Under the pieces are notes generated by a model, which made no database searches, was not told where the DNA came from, and saw only the letters and a program-made list of their open reading frames with translations. This document shows, one piece after another, positions 36,821 through 46,841 of a stretch of DNA of 64,000 bases. Both the position numbers and the translations under genes were made by a program. This stretch comes from Salegentibacter flavus (GTDB lineage Bacteria; Bacteroidota; Bacteroidia; Flavobacteriales; Flavobacteriaceae): the NCBI RefSeq assembly GCF_900115145.1, contig NZ_FOVL01000009.1:44488-108487 (forward strand), in the 5' to 3' direction. Every line of letters starts with the position of its first letter. Within the stretch, counting starts at the first letter, position 1.

Positions 36821-38365
36821 TTAACGACTCATCTCAGACAATTTCCTGGAGATCACTTCGGCAACTGGCTTGTTTCCTATCTTACTCTCCAACCAGGATA
36901 GAATGTCAAGATATAAAAATGCGCGACGTTCGTATGGGTGGTCCTCATATTGCTTCAAAGTAGCGTGAAGTATGCGAAATTCATCCTTGATTTTCAATGG
37001 AGAAACATCAGGTAAATTCCTCAGAAAACGTATCATTTCCTTCTGAACCTCGTGCAGGTCATTCATCTTAATAAGAAACTTATAAGTAGATTTGATGAGA
37101 CTTTCCAGATGATAGTCCATCCCGGCTTCGTAATGCGCCACAAGGTTCAAAATTCTGGAAAAACACATCAGATCTTCCCGCATCTCCAGGGATTTATTAT
37201 CGATTATCTTTTTCAGAAATACGATACATTTCTTATTATCCCCATTACCAAAATACAAACAGGCAATCTTATAATAGAAAACCATTATATGATGTTCGTC
37301 TATTCGGCCTTTATATTTTTTGATCTTTTTCTGTATCTTCTCCACCAATTCTTCGCCATTGGCAAACTCACCCTTCATAAAGCGTAAATTCAGCTTATTT
37401 GAATACAGATATAGAAAAGACAGGGCTTTTATATTATCGTCATCTGGAATTTTTGGATCCTTAAGGGTGGCCTCCATTTTCTTCAACACTTTCTCAAATG
37501 CCTTCACATGATTCAAATAAAAAAGCGACTCCAGTAAGTAATGATTGCCCTTAATATAAGAAACAGGATGTAATGAGACCAAATGCGGATATTCATTAAA
37601 AAGGTCTATCCATTTCATCGAGTAGCGGTAACAGGCCAAAAAATCCTGGGTGATGAAACTAAACCATAAATGCGCTTTATAAAGCCAGAGTTTTTCATGA
37701 AAACCCAACTCCTTAAAGTTATATTCGGGAATATTGTCGTAAAAATAACTCCTAATGGTAGCTGCTTCCTCCTCGGTCCTGGCATAACCCATTTTCAGAA
37801 AAATACCGTAAAGCTGTAAAGAGAGGTTTGATAATTTGGCGTTTAACTGCGTAAGTGCACTAAGCTCTTCAGTTTGTTGGATCAATAACTCAGCCCGGTT
37901 TCGAATGCTCCGGGTGATATACTGGGATTCAATTATCTTTTCCAATTCAAGAATCTCATAAGCCAGACTTTTCTCTTCATAATGCAGGGCTGTAGTCTTG
38001 GTTTTATCAAGCAGTTTAAGAGCCTGGTTGTATAATCCTTTCCGGTAAAGAATGTAGGCGAAATCCAGTTGCTCCCTAATTTGTACCGGAACTGTTTGGT
38101 TTGCGGGATTAAGCCTTAAACTCACCAATATCTGCTTATACAAATGAGCCTTAACATTTGAAAGCTGTTGTTTGCTAATCTTCGTTCTCTGTAAAATCTC
38201 ATTCTCATCATATTTTTTCAGCTTAGTCATCACCTTGAATAAATTCAGAAATTTACTATCGGTGTTCACTCCAATTCTTCCAACATACAGAGAAAATTGT
38301 CGCTTTTCAGAAGGAGAAAGAGACTTTATAAGAGAAAACAGGTTATCGGTCAATTCATTAGTCAT
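36821..38365 (-). CDS. Large all-helical cytoplasmic protein, TPR-like
   Basis: The protein has 514 residues, with no signal peptide or membrane segment. It is almost entirely amphipathic helices in paired arrays (FAYILYRKGLYNQALKLLDK, then EILELEKIIESQYITRSIRN), which suggests a solenoid related to tetratricopeptide repeats. The start segment LFSLIKSLSPSEKRQFSLYV recurs in hypothetical proteins of Bacteroidota that I remember only as a family without function. It is charged and Lys-rich and lacks an enzymatic motif. It is divergent from leuA (148 bp apart). A scaffold or regulator role is only a guess. Confidence 0.75.
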   Translation of the reverse strand: MTNELTDNLFSLIKSLSPSEKRQFSLYVGRIGVNTDSKFLNLFKVMTKLKKYDENEILQRTKISKQQLSNVKAHLYKQILVSLRLNPANQTVPVQIREQLDFAYILYRKGLYNQALKLLDKTKTTALHYEEKSLAYEILELEKIIESQYITRSIRNRAELLIQQTEELSALTQLNAKLSNLSLQLYGIFLKMGYARTEEEAATIRSYFYDNIPEYNFKELGFHEKLWLYKAHLWFSFITQDFLACYRYSMKWIDLFNEYPHLVSLHPVSYIKGNHYLLESLFYLNHVKAFEKVLKKMEATLKDPKIPDDDNIKALSFLYLYSNKLNLRFMKGEFANGEELVEKIQKKIKKYKGRIDEHHIMVFYYKIACLYFGNGDNKKCIVFLKKIIDNKSLEMREDLMCFSRILNLVAHYEAGMDYHLESLIKSTYKFLIKMNDLHEVQKEMIRFLRNLPDVSPLKIKDEFRILHATLKQYEDHPYERRAFLYLDILSWLESKIGNKPVAEVISRKLSEMSR

Positions 38366-38513
38366 TGTAACAAGTAGGTTTCCAAAGCACTGTAAATCAG
38401 TGTATTTATAGCTTATGATTAGTTTTTAATTATCGTAATTCTCTTTCAGAAAACAAATTTAAGGGCAGGCTAAAACTATACTTTAGTTAAAGATAAAGCA
38501 AAATAAATCTCTT

Positions 38514-39686
38514 ATGAGCACTGAAAAGGTAGAAATTTTTGACACGACGTTACGAGACGGAGAGCAGGTTCCGGGTTGTAAATTGAATACAGCCCAAAAA
38601 CTTAAAATCGCCGCGCGCCTTGATGAGCTGGGAGTAGATGTTATTGAAGCAGGTTTTCCTGTTTCCAGTCCCGGCGATTATCAATCGGTTTATGAAATCT
38701 CTAAGCTGGCAAAGAATGCCGCCGTTTGTGGACTCACCCGTGCTGTTAAAAAAGATATCGAAGTTGCTGCTGAAGCTTTAAAATATGCTAAAAAACCGCG
38801 TATTCATACCGGGATTGGCACTTCAGATCCTCATATTAAATATAAGTTCAATTCTACGAGAGAAGAAATTATTGTGCGTGGTGTAGCCGCGGTTAAACAC
38901 GCTAAGAATTTTGTAGACGATGTTGAATTTTATGCCGAAGATGCGGGAAGAACAGATAATGAATTTCTTGCCCGTGTTTGTACCGAAATGATCAAAGCCG
39001 GTGCAACGGTATTAAATATTCCGGATACTACCGGGTATTGTCTTCCGGAAGAATACGGAAGAAAAATAAAGTATTTAAAAGACAACGTAAAAGACATTGA
39101 TAAGGTCACACTTTCCTGTCATTGTCATAACGATTTAGGTCTTGCTACGGCAAATGCTATTGCCGGAGTGATGAATGGAGCCCGACAAATAGAATGTACC
39201 ATTAACGGAATTGGAGAGCGCGCAGGAAATACTGCTTTGGAAGAGGTTGTCATGATCTTAAGACAACACCCAACTTTGAATTTAAATACGCACATAGACC
39301 CGAAATTCCTTTTTGATACCAGTTGTATGGTTTCCCGCGAAATGGGAATGTTTGTACAGCCTAACAAAGCTATTGTAGGCGCCAATGCTTTTGCACATAG
39401 CTCCGGAATACACCAGGACGGCGTGATTAAAAATCGGGAAACTTACGAGATTATTGATCCTGCGGAAGTAGGGGTAACCGAATCTGCAATCGTACTTACG
39501 GCAAGAAGCGGAAGGGCAGCTTTGGCCTATAAAGCCAAGAAAATGGGATACGACTTAACTAAACTTCAATTAGATCAGGTTTATGCCGAATTCCTGAATT
39601 ATGCCGATGCCAGAAGATGTGTGGAAGACAATGATATTCATGAAATTATGGAAATTTCAGAAAGAAAAATAAGAGCAATAGCCTAA
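38514..39686 (+). CDS. leuA: 2-isopropylmalate synthase, short form
   Basis: The protein has 390 residues. It condenses acetyl-CoA with 2-oxoisovalerate, the first leucine step. Conserved segments are [20 protein letters not shown] (metal Asp and catalytic Arg), [47 protein letters not shown] (metal His pair) and [20 protein letters not shown]. The C-terminal allosteric LeuA dimer domain of about 120 residues found in long LeuA is absent, so leucine feedback through that domain is not possible. A separate long paralog may exist elsewhere in the genome. It is the first gene of leuA-leuC-leuD-leuB. Confidence 0.92.
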   Translation: MSTEKVEIFDTTLRDGEQVPGCKLNTAQKLKIAARLDELGVDVIEAGFPVSSPGDYQSVYEISKLAKNAAVCGLTRAVKKDIEVAAEALKYAKKPRIHTGIGTSDPHIKYKFNSTREEIIVRGVAAVKHAKNFVDDVEFYAEDAGRTDNEFLARVCTEMIKAGATVLNIPDTTGYCLPEEYGRKIKYLKDNVKDIDKVTLSCHCHNDLGLATANAIAGVMNGARQIECTINGIGERAGNTALEEVVMILRQHPTLNLNTHIDPKFLFDTSCMVSREMGMFVQPNKAIVGANAFAHSSGIHQDGVIKNRETYEIIDPAEVGVTESAIVLTARSGRAALAYKAKKMGYDLTKLQLDQVYAEFLNYADARRCVEDNDIHEIMEISERKIRAIA

Positions 39687-39781
39687 TGAACCGGCATGAT
39701 GCTGGACCCCTAAAATGGCTTCACAGGTGAATAATTATAAGCCTGAGATGAATGCCCAATCTGGGATTGAATTTACAAAAA

Positions 39782-41164
39782 ATGAAAAAAACTTTATTCG
39801 ATAAAATTTGGGATGCACACGTGGTAGAATCTATACCTGATGGTCCCGATATTTTATATATCGATAAACACTTAATACATGAAGTCACGAGTCCGCAAGC
39901 TTTTAACGAGTTGAAAGAAAGGGATATTTCAGTGTTTAGACCAGATCAAATTGTAGCGACCGCAGATCATAATACCCCGACCGAAAATCAACATTTACCG
40001 GTTAAAGATTTGTTGTCCAGAAAGCAGCTTAAAGAATTAACCCAAAATTGCGAAGAAAATAATATAACGCTTTACGGCCTGGGCCATCCTTATAACGGAA
40101 TTGTCCACGTAATGGCTCCAGAGTTGGGAATTACCCAACCAGGAATGACGATGGTTTGTGGAGACAGCCACACTTCCACCCACGGTGCTTTTGGTACTAT
40201 TGCCTTCGGAATTGGCACCAGCCAGGTTTCCCAGGTTTTCGCCAGTCAATGTGTTTTGGTTCAAAGACCCAAAAAATTAAGGGTAAATGTAAATGGAAAA
40301 CTCAAAAAAGGGGTTTTACCAAAAGATGTGATCCTTTACATCATTAGCAAACTCGGAACAAATTCAGGTACTGGGTATTTTTGCGAATATGCCGGAAATG
40401 TTTTTAAGGAAATGTCTATGGAAGGCCGAATGACGGTTTGTAATATGAGCATAGAAATGGGTGCTCGTGGTGGTTTGATCGCTCCGGATGAAACGACTTT
40501 TGAATATGTAAAAGGCAAAGAATTCGCACCAAAAGGGGAAGAATTCGAGGCGGCACAAGCTTACTGGGAAACGCTAAAAACCGATGAGGACGCAGAGTTC
40601 GACCAGGAATATTCTTTTGATGCCGAAGATATTGAACCTATGATCACCTACGGAACAAATCCCGGGATGGGCATAAAAATTAGCGGCGCCATTCCAATGG
40701 AAGGTGGAAAAAGCGATGCTAAAGCCTTAGCTTATATGGGCTTTAAATCCGGAGAATCTTTACTTGAAAAACAAATTAACTGGATTTTTATAGGTAGTTG
40801 TACCAATTCAAGAATTGAAGATTTTCGCCAGGCAGCGGCTTATATAAAAGGCAAGCAAAAAGCAGCAAATGTAAACGCCCTTATTGTACCTGGTTCACGC
40901 CAGGTTGCCGCACAAATTGAAGCCGAAGGACTACGTGAAGTTTTTGAAAATGCAGGTTTTACTCTTAGACAACCGGGTTGTTCGGCCTGTCTGGCAATGA
41001 ACGATGATAAAATTCCTTCCGGCGAATATTGCGTTTCTACCAGTAACAGGAATTTTGAAGGAAGACAGGGACAGGGTTCCAGAACGATATTAGCGAGTCC
41101 GTTAACTGCTGCAGCCACTGCTGTTTCAGGTAAATTAACCGACTTCACAAAACATTTAAATTAA
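39782..41164 (+). CDS. leuC: 3-isopropylmalate dehydratase large subunit
   Basis: The protein has 460 residues counted from the ATG at 39782 ([20 protein letters not shown]), which matches the family's N-terminus; an upstream in-frame ATG at 39752 would add 10 unlike residues. It is an aconitase-type [4Fe-4S] enzyme; the ligands are the Cys in [12 protein letters not shown] and the pair in [32 protein letters not shown] and [20 protein letters not shown] are diagnostic. With LeuD it isomerises 2- to 3-isopropylmalate. leuD starts 1 bp after its stop. Confidence 0.97.
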   Translation: MKKTLFDKIWDAHVVESIPDGPDILYIDKHLIHEVTSPQAFNELKERDISVFRPDQIVATADHNTPTENQHLPVKDLLSRKQLKELTQNCEENNITLYGLGHPYNGIVHVMAPELGITQPGMTMVCGDSHTSTHGAFGTIAFGIGTSQVSQVFASQCVLVQRPKKLRVNVNGKLKKGVLPKDVILYIISKLGTNSGTGYFCEYAGNVFKEMSMEGRMTVCNMSIEMGARGGLIAPDETTFEYVKGKEFAPKGEEFEAAQAYWETLKTDEDAEFDQEYSFDAEDIEPMITYGTNPGMGIKISGAIPMEGGKSDAKALAYMGFKSGESLLEKQINWIFIGSCTNSRIEDFRQAAAYIKGKQKAANVNALIVPGSRQVAAQIEAEGLREVFENAGFTLRQPGCSACLAMNDDKIPSGEYCVSTSNRNFEGRQGQGSRTILASPLTAAATAVSGKLTDFTKHLN

Positions 41165-41165
41165 G

Positions 41166-41780
41166 ATGGAAAAGTTTATCACATTAACCGATACGGCGGT
41201 TCCTTTAGAAGTAGAAAACGTAGATACCGACCAGATTATTCCGGCCCGGTTTCTAAAAGCAACCGATAAAGCCGGGTTTGGAGAAAACCTTTTCCGCGAC
41301 TGGCGTTTCGATAAAAACGACGAACCGAATCCTGAATTTGCTTTAAACAAACCGGAATATAAAGGTTCTATTTTGGTAGCAGGAGATAATTTTGGTTGCG
41401 GTTCCAGCCGGGAACATGCAGCCTGGGCACTAAAAGCCTACGGTTTCACCGTTGTTGTTTCGAGTTATTTCGCCGATATTTTCAAAGGAAATGCGCTTAA
41501 CAACGGATTGCTTCCGGTTCAGGTAAGTCCTGAGTTTTTAGAACAGCTATTCGTTGAAATTACTAAAGATCCTTCCGTAGAAATTAAAGTTGACCTCGAA
41601 GCCCAGAAGATTGGGATTCCGCAGCAAAATATTTCAGAAAGTTTTGAGATAGATCCGTATAAAAAAACCTGTATGATCAATGGTTTTGACGATATAGACT
41701 TCCTGGTAAGTAAACTGGATGCAATTAAAGAATTTGAAAAGAAAAAATCACAAAAAATACAAGCCGCCACACTCTTGTAG
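41166..41780 (+). CDS. leuD: 3-isopropylmalate dehydratase small subunit
   Basis: The protein has 204 residues, the swivel domain of the isomerase. It begins [20 protein letters not shown] and contains [11 protein letters not shown] and the active-site [19 protein letters not shown]. It works as a heterodimer with LeuC; the two genes are separated by a single base, so translation is coupled. The 63-bp gap to leuB holds a small hairpin (TCCCGA with TCGGGA at 41802-41819), probably a repeat remnant. Confidence 0.97.
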   Translation: MEKFITLTDTAVPLEVENVDTDQIIPARFLKATDKAGFGENLFRDWRFDKNDEPNPEFALNKPEYKGSILVAGDNFGCGSSREHAAWALKAYGFTVVVSSYFADIFKGNALNNGLLPVQVSPEFLEQLFVEITKDPSVEIKVDLEAQKIGIPQQNISESFEIDPYKKTCMINGFDDIDFLVSKLDAIKEFEKKKSQKIQAATLL

Positions 41781-41843
41781 TTTTTGAAATTTAAAAGATT
41801 ATCCCGATAGTTTTCGGGAAACCACACATAAAGAAGAAAAAAG

Positions 41844-42959
41844 ATGAAATTAAAAATAGCAGTCTTGCCCGGAGACGGGATAGGTCCCGAAATCACACAG
41901 CAATCAGTGAAAGTTTTAAAAGCTGTAGCAGATCGATTCGATCACCACTTTCAGTTTGAAGACGCCCTGGTAGGTGCGGCAGCAATAGATTTGCTGAACA
42001 ATCCGCTACCTGAAGCTACGCTGGAATTGTGCAAAAAATCTGATGCTGTGTTGTTTGGGGCTATTGGACATCCAAGATTCGACAATAACCCGGATGCGAA
42101 AGTTAGACCTGAACAGGGTCTTTTGCACTTAAGAAAAGGACTGGGTCTTTTTGCCAATATTAGACCGGTAAAAGCTTACGACAAGCTTATAGAACAATCT
42201 CCATTAAAAGCCGATCGCATTGCCGGTGCCGATATGGTTATTTACCGGGAACTCACCGGGGGTATTTATTTTGGCGATAAATTTACCGCGGAAGACGGAC
42301 AAAGCGCTACCGATGTTTGCACCTATTCTGTAGAAGAAATTTCCCGGGTAGCTCACCTGGCGTTTAAAGCTGCCGAAAAGCGTTCGAGAAAATTAACATT
42401 GGTTGATAAAGCTAACGTTTTAGAGACTTCCAGACTATGGCGAAAAACAGTTACCGCAATTGGTAAAGAATATCCCGATGTAGCACTGGATTTCCTATTT
42501 GTAGACAACGCCGCAATGCAAATGATCCTGAACCCAACGCAATTTGATGTGATTCTTACCGAAAATATGTTTGGCGATATTCTTTCTGATGAGGCCAGCG
42601 TAATTGGGGGAAGTATTGGTTTATTGGCATCAGCATCTGTAGGAAATGAAAGTGCTATGTTTGAACCTATTCACGGTTCTTATCCGCAGGCAACCGGAAA
42701 AGGAATTGCAAACCCGGTAGCCTCTATTTTATCTGCTGCAATGCTTTTAGAACATTTCGGACTCATTGAGGAAGCTGAAGCCGTTAAAAAAGCAGTAGAA
42801 CTTAGTATAAAACTGAACGTTTGCACCATTGATATTAACAAAGATAACCATTATACCACAGAAAAAGTGGGTGATTTCCTTGAGGGACTTATCAGCGAAG
42901 TTGATAACATTAGCATCAACAACGAAAACCTGAACCTCGGGCAAATGACTATTATTTAA
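41844..42959 (+). CDS. leuB: 3-isopropylmalate dehydrogenase
   Basis: The protein has 371 residues. It oxidatively decarboxylates 3-isopropylmalate with NAD to 2-oxoisocaproate, the leucine precursor. Conserved segments are [40 protein letters not shown] (substrate-binding arginines), [26 protein letters not shown] and [40 protein letters not shown] marks the NAD-binding region. It is the last gene of the leu operon; a terminator follows at 42990-43025. Confidence 0.97.
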   Translation: MKLKIAVLPGDGIGPEITQQSVKVLKAVADRFDHHFQFEDALVGAAAIDLLNNPLPEATLELCKKSDAVLFGAIGHPRFDNNPDAKVRPEQGLLHLRKGLGLFANIRPVKAYDKLIEQSPLKADRIAGADMVIYRELTGGIYFGDKFTAEDGQSATDVCTYSVEEISRVAHLAFKAAEKRSRKLTLVDKANVLETSRLWRKTVTAIGKEYPDVALDFLFVDNAAMQMILNPTQFDVILTENMFGDILSDEASVIGGSIGLLASASVGNESAMFEPIHGSYPQATGKGIANPVASILSAAMLLEHFGLIEEAEAVKKAVELSIKLNVCTIDINKDNHYTTEKVGDFLEGLISEVDNISINNENLNLGQMTII

Positions 42960-42989
42960 GATTATTTTTTCTTCATTTATGTTTTGAAC

Positions 42990-43025
42990 CCTTCGTGTTT
43001 GTGTGGTACTCGCGGAGGGTTTTTT
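42990..43025 (+). terminator. Terminator of the leu operon
   Basis: CCCTTCG (42990-42996) pairs with CGGAGGG (43014-43020, one G-U pair) over a 17-nt loop and is followed by five T. Confidence 0.65.
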
Positions 43026-43035
43026 AATGAAACTT

Positions 43036-43068
43036 GGTTTTACGGGCATTGGTAATGCCTGTAAAACC
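43036..43068. repeat. Hairpin repeat, 15-bp arms
   Basis: GGTTTTACGGGCATT (43036-43050) pairs with AATGCCTGTAAAACC (43054-43068), loop GGT, with one mismatched or wobble position. It lies downstream of the leu terminator and looks like a mobile palindromic unit rather than a terminator (no T-run). Confidence 0.6.
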
Positions 43069-43081
43069 TTAGTTGAATTAA

Positions 43082-43100
43082 CCCCGATGAAAAATCGGGG
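43082..43100. terminator. Short GC hairpin between leuB and argH
   Basis: CCCCGAT (43082-43088) and ATCGGGG (43094-43100) enclose GAAAA and are followed by TCTTTAT on plus. It may back up leu termination. No minus-strand T-run for argH is visible. Confidence 0.5.
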
Positions 43101-43270
43101 TCTTTATAGTTGTAAACTGATAGAACTATCGCGATTTTAGTCATGATCTTATTATTTCTATATGTTCTATTGAAAAGCCACAAATTCACGAATCTTTGTG
43201 TTCCAGGCTTACATGATATTTGCAACCGAAAAATTGTGGTTTATTAAAATATGCTTTCTGAATGGTGCCA

Positions 43271-43422
43271 CTCCGCTGGAGCTCACCATCTTTGCGATTT
43301 TTGATTTTCTATAAATATAGTGCTCCTCTAGAACTTTTTTTACAAAAGATTTACGTCAGCTCCATAGGAGCGACATATCTGCAGGAGATTGAAAAACGAA
43401 ATAAAGGGAGCTCCAGAGGAGC
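43271..43422. repeat. Array of four GCTCC-n3-GGAGC mini-palindromes
   Basis: CTCCGCTGGAG (43271-43281), GCTCCTCTAGAAC (43322-43334), GCTCCATAGGAGC (43359-43371) and GCTCCAGAGGAGC (43410-43422) are small palindromes spaced 51, 37 and 51 bp. The last two are followed by similar CGACATAT / GGAATAT sequence. They fill the gap between leuB and argH and overlap a spurious 67-codon frame. Confidence 0.65.
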
Positions 43423-43461
43423 GGAATATAAATCCGCGAAATCCCCCTTAAAACCGAATCT

Positions 43462-44739
43462 TTAAACCTGATCCTTTTTTCTCCTAATCTCCTCCAACGC
43501 AAGATTATCTTTACTTCCTAAATGTGAATGCTTCTTCCCTTCAGCAGCCTCATAGGTTCCTTCCTGAACCTGTTCGCCAATTATTTGATAAGCTTCCCTA
43601 AACGATTTTCCTTGCATCACCAAATCGTTGATGCTATCTACCGTAAACAGGTATTTATATTTTTCATCCTGTAAATTGATATTCTTAACCTTGATTAAAG
43701 CGATGGAATGGATGAAAACATCCAGGATCTCTTTAATATTTTCCACCGCATAAATACTGTTTTCTTTAATTAACTGGTAATCCCGGTGATAACCACTGGG
43801 TAAATTATTGGTAATTAAAATCATCTCATTAGCGATGGCCTGAAGTTTATTGCATTTTCCACGTATCAATTCAAAAACATCGGGATTTTTCTTATGGGGC
43901 ATAATGCTGGAACCGGTAGTTAGCTCATCGGGAAAAGTGATAAAATCAAAATTCTGACTCATATACAAACAAATATCCATGGCAAATCTGGAGAGCGTAT
44001 TAGAAACCGAGGCGATGTTGGAGGTTACCGTTCGCTCGCATTTCCCACGTCCCAGTTGCGCGGCCACTACGTTATATTTTAAAGTCGCAAATCCTAATTC
44101 TTTGGTGGTAAATTCCCGGTCTATTGGGAAAGAAGAGCCATAACCCGCCGCAGATCCTAACGGATTCTGGTCTACAATTTTCAATCCTGCTTCCAGTAAA
44201 TAAAGATCGTCTATTAATAACTCGGCATAGGCGGAGAACCATAAACCAAAGCTTGAAGGCATCGCTACCTGCAAATGAGTATATCCCGGGAGCAGTTTTT
44301 CCTGATGTTCCTTTGCAAGGCCTAAAAGAACCTCTATCAATTGTTTAGTCTTATCTGAAATTTCCTGCAGATTTTCCTTAAAATACAATTGCATCGCCAC
44401 CAAAACCTGATCGTTCCTGGAGCGAGCGGTATGTATCTTCTTTCCAGTATCGCCCAATGCTTTGGTTAGTTCAAACTCGATTTTGGAATGTACGTCTTCA
44501 AAATCTTCTTCAATCTCAAAACTTCCATTCTCGAGTTGTTGCTGAAGTTTTGCCAGTTCCGCTTCTATATCCTTTACCTCCATGGAGGTCAGAATCCCTA
44601 CTTTCCCAAGCATTTTGGCGTGTGCTTTTGAAGCTTTTAAATCGAATTCAGCCAGATGCATATCCAGCTCCCGGTCGTTTCCCACCGTGAAGTTTTCTAT
44701 TTTTTTATCTATCGCTAATCCTTTATCCCAGAGTTTCAT
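43462..44739 (-). CDS. argH: Argininosuccinate lyase
   Basis: The protein has 425 residues. It splits argininosuccinate into arginine and fumarate, the last arginine step. Markers are MKLWDKGLAIDKKIENFTVG, the active-site segment EDVHSKIEFELTKALGDTGK, HTARSRNDQVLVAMQLYFKE, PGYTHLQVAMPSSFGLWFSA (catalytic His) and the superfamily signature GSSIMPHKKNPDVFELIRGK. It is the last gene of the arginine cluster. A 176-bp gap with repeats separates it from argE, so part of its expression may depend on readthrough. Confidence 0.97.
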   Translation of the reverse strand: MKLWDKGLAIDKKIENFTVGNDRELDMHLAEFDLKASKAHAKMLGKVGILTSMEVKDIEAELAKLQQQLENGSFEIEEDFEDVHSKIEFELTKALGDTGKKIHTARSRNDQVLVAMQLYFKENLQEISDKTKQLIEVLLGLAKEHQEKLLPGYTHLQVAMPSSFGLWFSAYAELLIDDLYLLEAGLKIVDQNPLGSAAGYGSSFPIDREFTTKELGFATLKYNVVAAQLGRGKCERTVTSNIASVSNTLSRFAMDICLYMSQNFDFITFPDELTTGSSIMPHKKNPDVFELIRGKCNKLQAIANEMILITNNLPSGYHRDYQLIKENSIYAVENIKEILDVFIHSIALIKVKNINLQDEKYKYLFTVDSINDLVMQGKSFREAYQIIGEQVQEGTYEAAEGKKHSHLGSKDNLALEEIRRKKDQV

Positions 44740-44763
44740 AATTTCATTTTTTTATCTAACCTC

Positions 44764-44798
44764 TGGACCTCACAGGTTTTAAAAACCTGTGAGGTCCA
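44764..44798. repeat. 35-nt near-perfect palindrome between argE and argH
   Basis: TGGACCTCACAGGTTTT (44764-44780) pairs with AAAACCTGTGAGGTCCA (44782-44798) over one central base. A decayed relative (GACCTTCCAGG...CCTATGAGGTC) lies at 47790-47820, also between arginine genes. The short loop makes cruciform DNA or strong RNA pairing possible. It lies 25 nt upstream of argH. Confidence 0.8.
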
Positions 44799-44915
44799 AC
44801 AATTTTATTTAAGAACATCCATGTGAAAATCCAATAATTATTGAGATGGACGCCAGTTTAATTCAAACCTACAAGAAACCTTGCAGGATTTTCCTGCGGG
44901 GAATATATCGAAATT

Positions 44916-45995
44916 TTAAAGCTCCCCCTTCGGGGGCTGGGGGGCTATTAATTTTATATAAGTTTCAATCCCATCCTCTATTTCCTTCAGATAAATAAAT
45001 TCATCTGCGGAATGCGACCTGCTAGAATCACCCGGACCTAATTTTAAGGAAGGGCAATTCAGCATCGCCTGGTCTGAAAGCGTTGGTGAACCATAAGTTT
45101 CCATTCCCAACGCTATTCCCGCTTTAACCAGCTCGTGATCTTTAGGAATCGATGAAGAGTTTAACCTAAGCGAACGTGCGGTAATTTCATCCACGGGGGC
45201 TTTTTCCTGTAAAATCTCATCGATCTCAGCATTGGAATAAGCGTCATTCACGCGAACATCAATTACCAAATCCACGTGTCCCGGCACCACGTTGTGCTGG
45301 CTTCCGGCATTGATCTGGGTGACGGTAAGTTTTACTTCACCCAAAGCTTCTGATTCCTTTGGGAAATCAAATTCCTCAAACCATTTTAAAACATCGGCAG
45401 TTTTATAGATGGCGTTATTCTCGTTGGGATGTGCCGCATGGGAAGGCGTTCCTTTTACTTTAGCGTCAAAAACCACCAGGCCTTTCTCGGCAATGGCCAA
45501 TTGCATTAAAGTGGGTTCTCCAACAATAGCCACATCAATTTTAGGCATTTTTGGCAACATACAGGAAATCCCGTTTTTCCCGTTTATTTCCTCTTCTCCG
45601 GTTCCGGCAAAAATCAAGTTATATTTCAGGTCTTTGGTTTCATAATACCAGGTAAAAGTCGCGAGTAAGGATACCAGGCAACCGCCCGCATCATTGCTAC
45701 CTAAACCATATAATTTTCCGTTTTCAATTTTCGCCTCAAATGGATCCCGGGTGTAAGCCGAATTGGGTTTTACCGTATCGTGATGAGAATTTAGCAGCAA
45801 GCTGGGCTTAGCTGGATCAAAATACTTGTTGGTAGCCCAAACATTGTTTAAATGCCGAGAAAAAGCCATCTCCTTTTCGCTAAACCATTTTTCCAGCAAA
45901 TCGGCCGTTTTATCTTCTTCTTTTGAAAAAGACTGCGTACTAATAAGCTTTTTAAGTAATGCTATCGCATCTTTTTGTAATTCTTCGAGCTTCAT
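44916..45995 (-). CDS. argE: N-acylornithine/citrulline deacylase (M20 peptidase)
   Basis: The protein has 359 residues of the M20 metallohydrolase family. Metal-binding elements are LLNSHHDTVKPNS, GLGSNDAGGCL and FAGTGEEEING, and late AMLNCPSLKLGPGDSSRSHS with the last His ligand. It should remove the acyl group from N-acylcitrulline or N-acylornithine; ArgF' Ala89 suggests the acyl group is succinyl. The stop-start overlap with argB is one base (TGATG), indicating coupling. The final residues APQPPKGEL are encoded by a dispersed repeat at 44921-44946, an acquired tail. Confidence 0.9.
   Translation of the reverse strand: MKLEELQKDAIALLKKLISTQSFSKEEDKTADLLEKWFSEKEMAFSRHLNNVWATNKYFDPAKPSLLLNSHHDTVKPNSAYTRDPFEAKIENGKLYGLGSNDAGGCLVSLLATFTWYYETKDLKYNLIFAGTGEEEINGKNGISCMLPKMPKIDVAIVGEPTLMQLAIAEKGLVVFDAKVKGTPSHAAHPNENNAIYKTADVLKWFEEFDFPKESEALGEVKLTVTQINAGSQHNVVPGHVDLVIDVRVNDAYSNAEIDEILQEKAPVDEITARSLRLNSSSIPKDHELVKAGIALGMETYGSPTLSDQAMLNCPSLKLGPGDSSRSHSADEFIYLKEIEDGIETYIKLIAPQPPKGEL
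44921..44946. repeat. CCCCC-type repeat encoding the ArgE C-terminus
   Basis: Plus-strand GCTCCCCCTTCGGGGGCTGG plus GGGGCT overlaps the last codons of argE (read on minus as APQPPKGEL). A close relative (CCCCTTCGGGGGCTAGGGGG C) lies at 46821-46841 over the argF' stop codon. A decayed form follows panB at 33842. Confidence 0.75.
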
Positions 45996-46774
45996 CAGTT
46001 ACTGATTTTTGTATAAACAGATTCTTCTTTTAATAGCCTGAAATCACCAAGAAATATATTCTTCACGCCATTTTCCAAAGCCTGAAAACAGTTATGCAAT
46101 TTTGGCAACATCCCATCACTAATTACTTTTTCTTCCAACAATTTCTGATATTTATCCCTGGTAATTATTCCAATTACCGAATCGTCGTCTTCTGCATCTC
46201 CCAGCACGCCCTTTTTCTCAAAGCAAAAATAGAGTTCGGTTTCATAAATTGAACTCATTGCCTTAGCGATTTCCGCAGCTACAGAATCCCCATTGGTGTT
46301 TAAAAGCAATCCATCTTCTGTACAGGAAATTGCTGAAAAGACCGGGGTTATATTTTGTTTTAAAATTGAATTGATAAATTCTGAATTCACTTTCTCTACA
46401 TCCCCAACAAATCCGAAATCTACTTCTTTAACAGGACGTTTTTTGGAAACAATGCTCAACCCATCCGCACCACTAAGACCTATGGCATTATTCCCAAGCC
46501 CCTGAAGCTTAGCAACGATATTTTTATTAATGACCCCCCCGTAAACCATGAGGATTACCCTGATCGAATCGGCATCGGTAATTCGTCTTCCTTCAAACAT
46601 TTGGGTTTTGTAACCGAGTTTTTCCGTGATTTCCGTAGCCAGGTTTCCCCCGCCGTGAACAAGGATCTTTGGCCCCTTCAAGGCGACAAAATCACCAAGG
46701 AATTCAGCGAATTTTGCATCATCTTCGATAAGCTTCCCTCCTATTTTTACAACTTTTAAAACCTCTTTTTTCAT
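45995..46774 (-). CDS. argB: N-acylglutamate kinase
   Basis: The protein has 259 residues counted from the ATG at 46774 (MKKEVLKVVKIGGKLIEDDA), the normal family start; an in-frame start at 46813 would add 13 residues inside repeat DNA. It phosphorylates N-acetyl- or N-succinylglutamate, step two of arginine synthesis. Conserved are KIGGKL, VHGGGNLATEITEKLG, NAIGLSGADGLSI and LLLNTNGDSVAAEIAKAMSS. It lacks the N-terminal extra helix of arginine-inhibited kinases, so feedback inhibition may lie elsewhere. Its stop overlaps the argE start by one base. Confidence 0.95.
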   Translation of the reverse strand: MKKEVLKVVKIGGKLIEDDAKFAEFLGDFVALKGPKILVHGGGNLATEITEKLGYKTQMFEGRRITDADSIRVILMVYGGVINKNIVAKLQGLGNNAIGLSGADGLSIVSKKRPVKEVDFGFVGDVEKVNSEFINSILKQNITPVFSAISCTEDGLLLNTNGDSVAAEIAKAMSSIYETELYFCFEKKGVLGDAEDDDSVIGIITRDKYQKLLEEKVISDGMLPKLHNCFQALENGVKNIFLGDFRLLKEESVYTKISN

Positions 46775-46780
46775 AATAAT

Positions 46781-46841
46781 GCCAAATTCACTAATGATTA
46801 TTTTTTTAAGCATTTGGATTCCCCTTCGGGGGCTAGGGGGC
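46781..46841. repeat. Two repeat remnants between argB and argF'
   Basis: GCCAAATTCACTAATGATTA plus TTTTTTT (46781-46807) resembles the GGCCACGAATTCACTAATA element at 52038. CCCCTTCGGGGGCTAGGGGG C (46821-46841) overlaps the argF' stop: the terminal residues LAP and the TAG come from this repeat. Confidence 0.7.

Noticed and set aside
38366..38513. Leucine leader peptide upstream of leuA
   Set aside because: The only short ATG frame found (MISF) carries no leucine codons and no attenuator hairpin is visible.
43262..43465. 67-codon plus-strand frame between leuB and argH
   Set aside because: It is made of the GCTCC/GGAGC repeat array; there is no promoter, no start signal and no recognisable protein.
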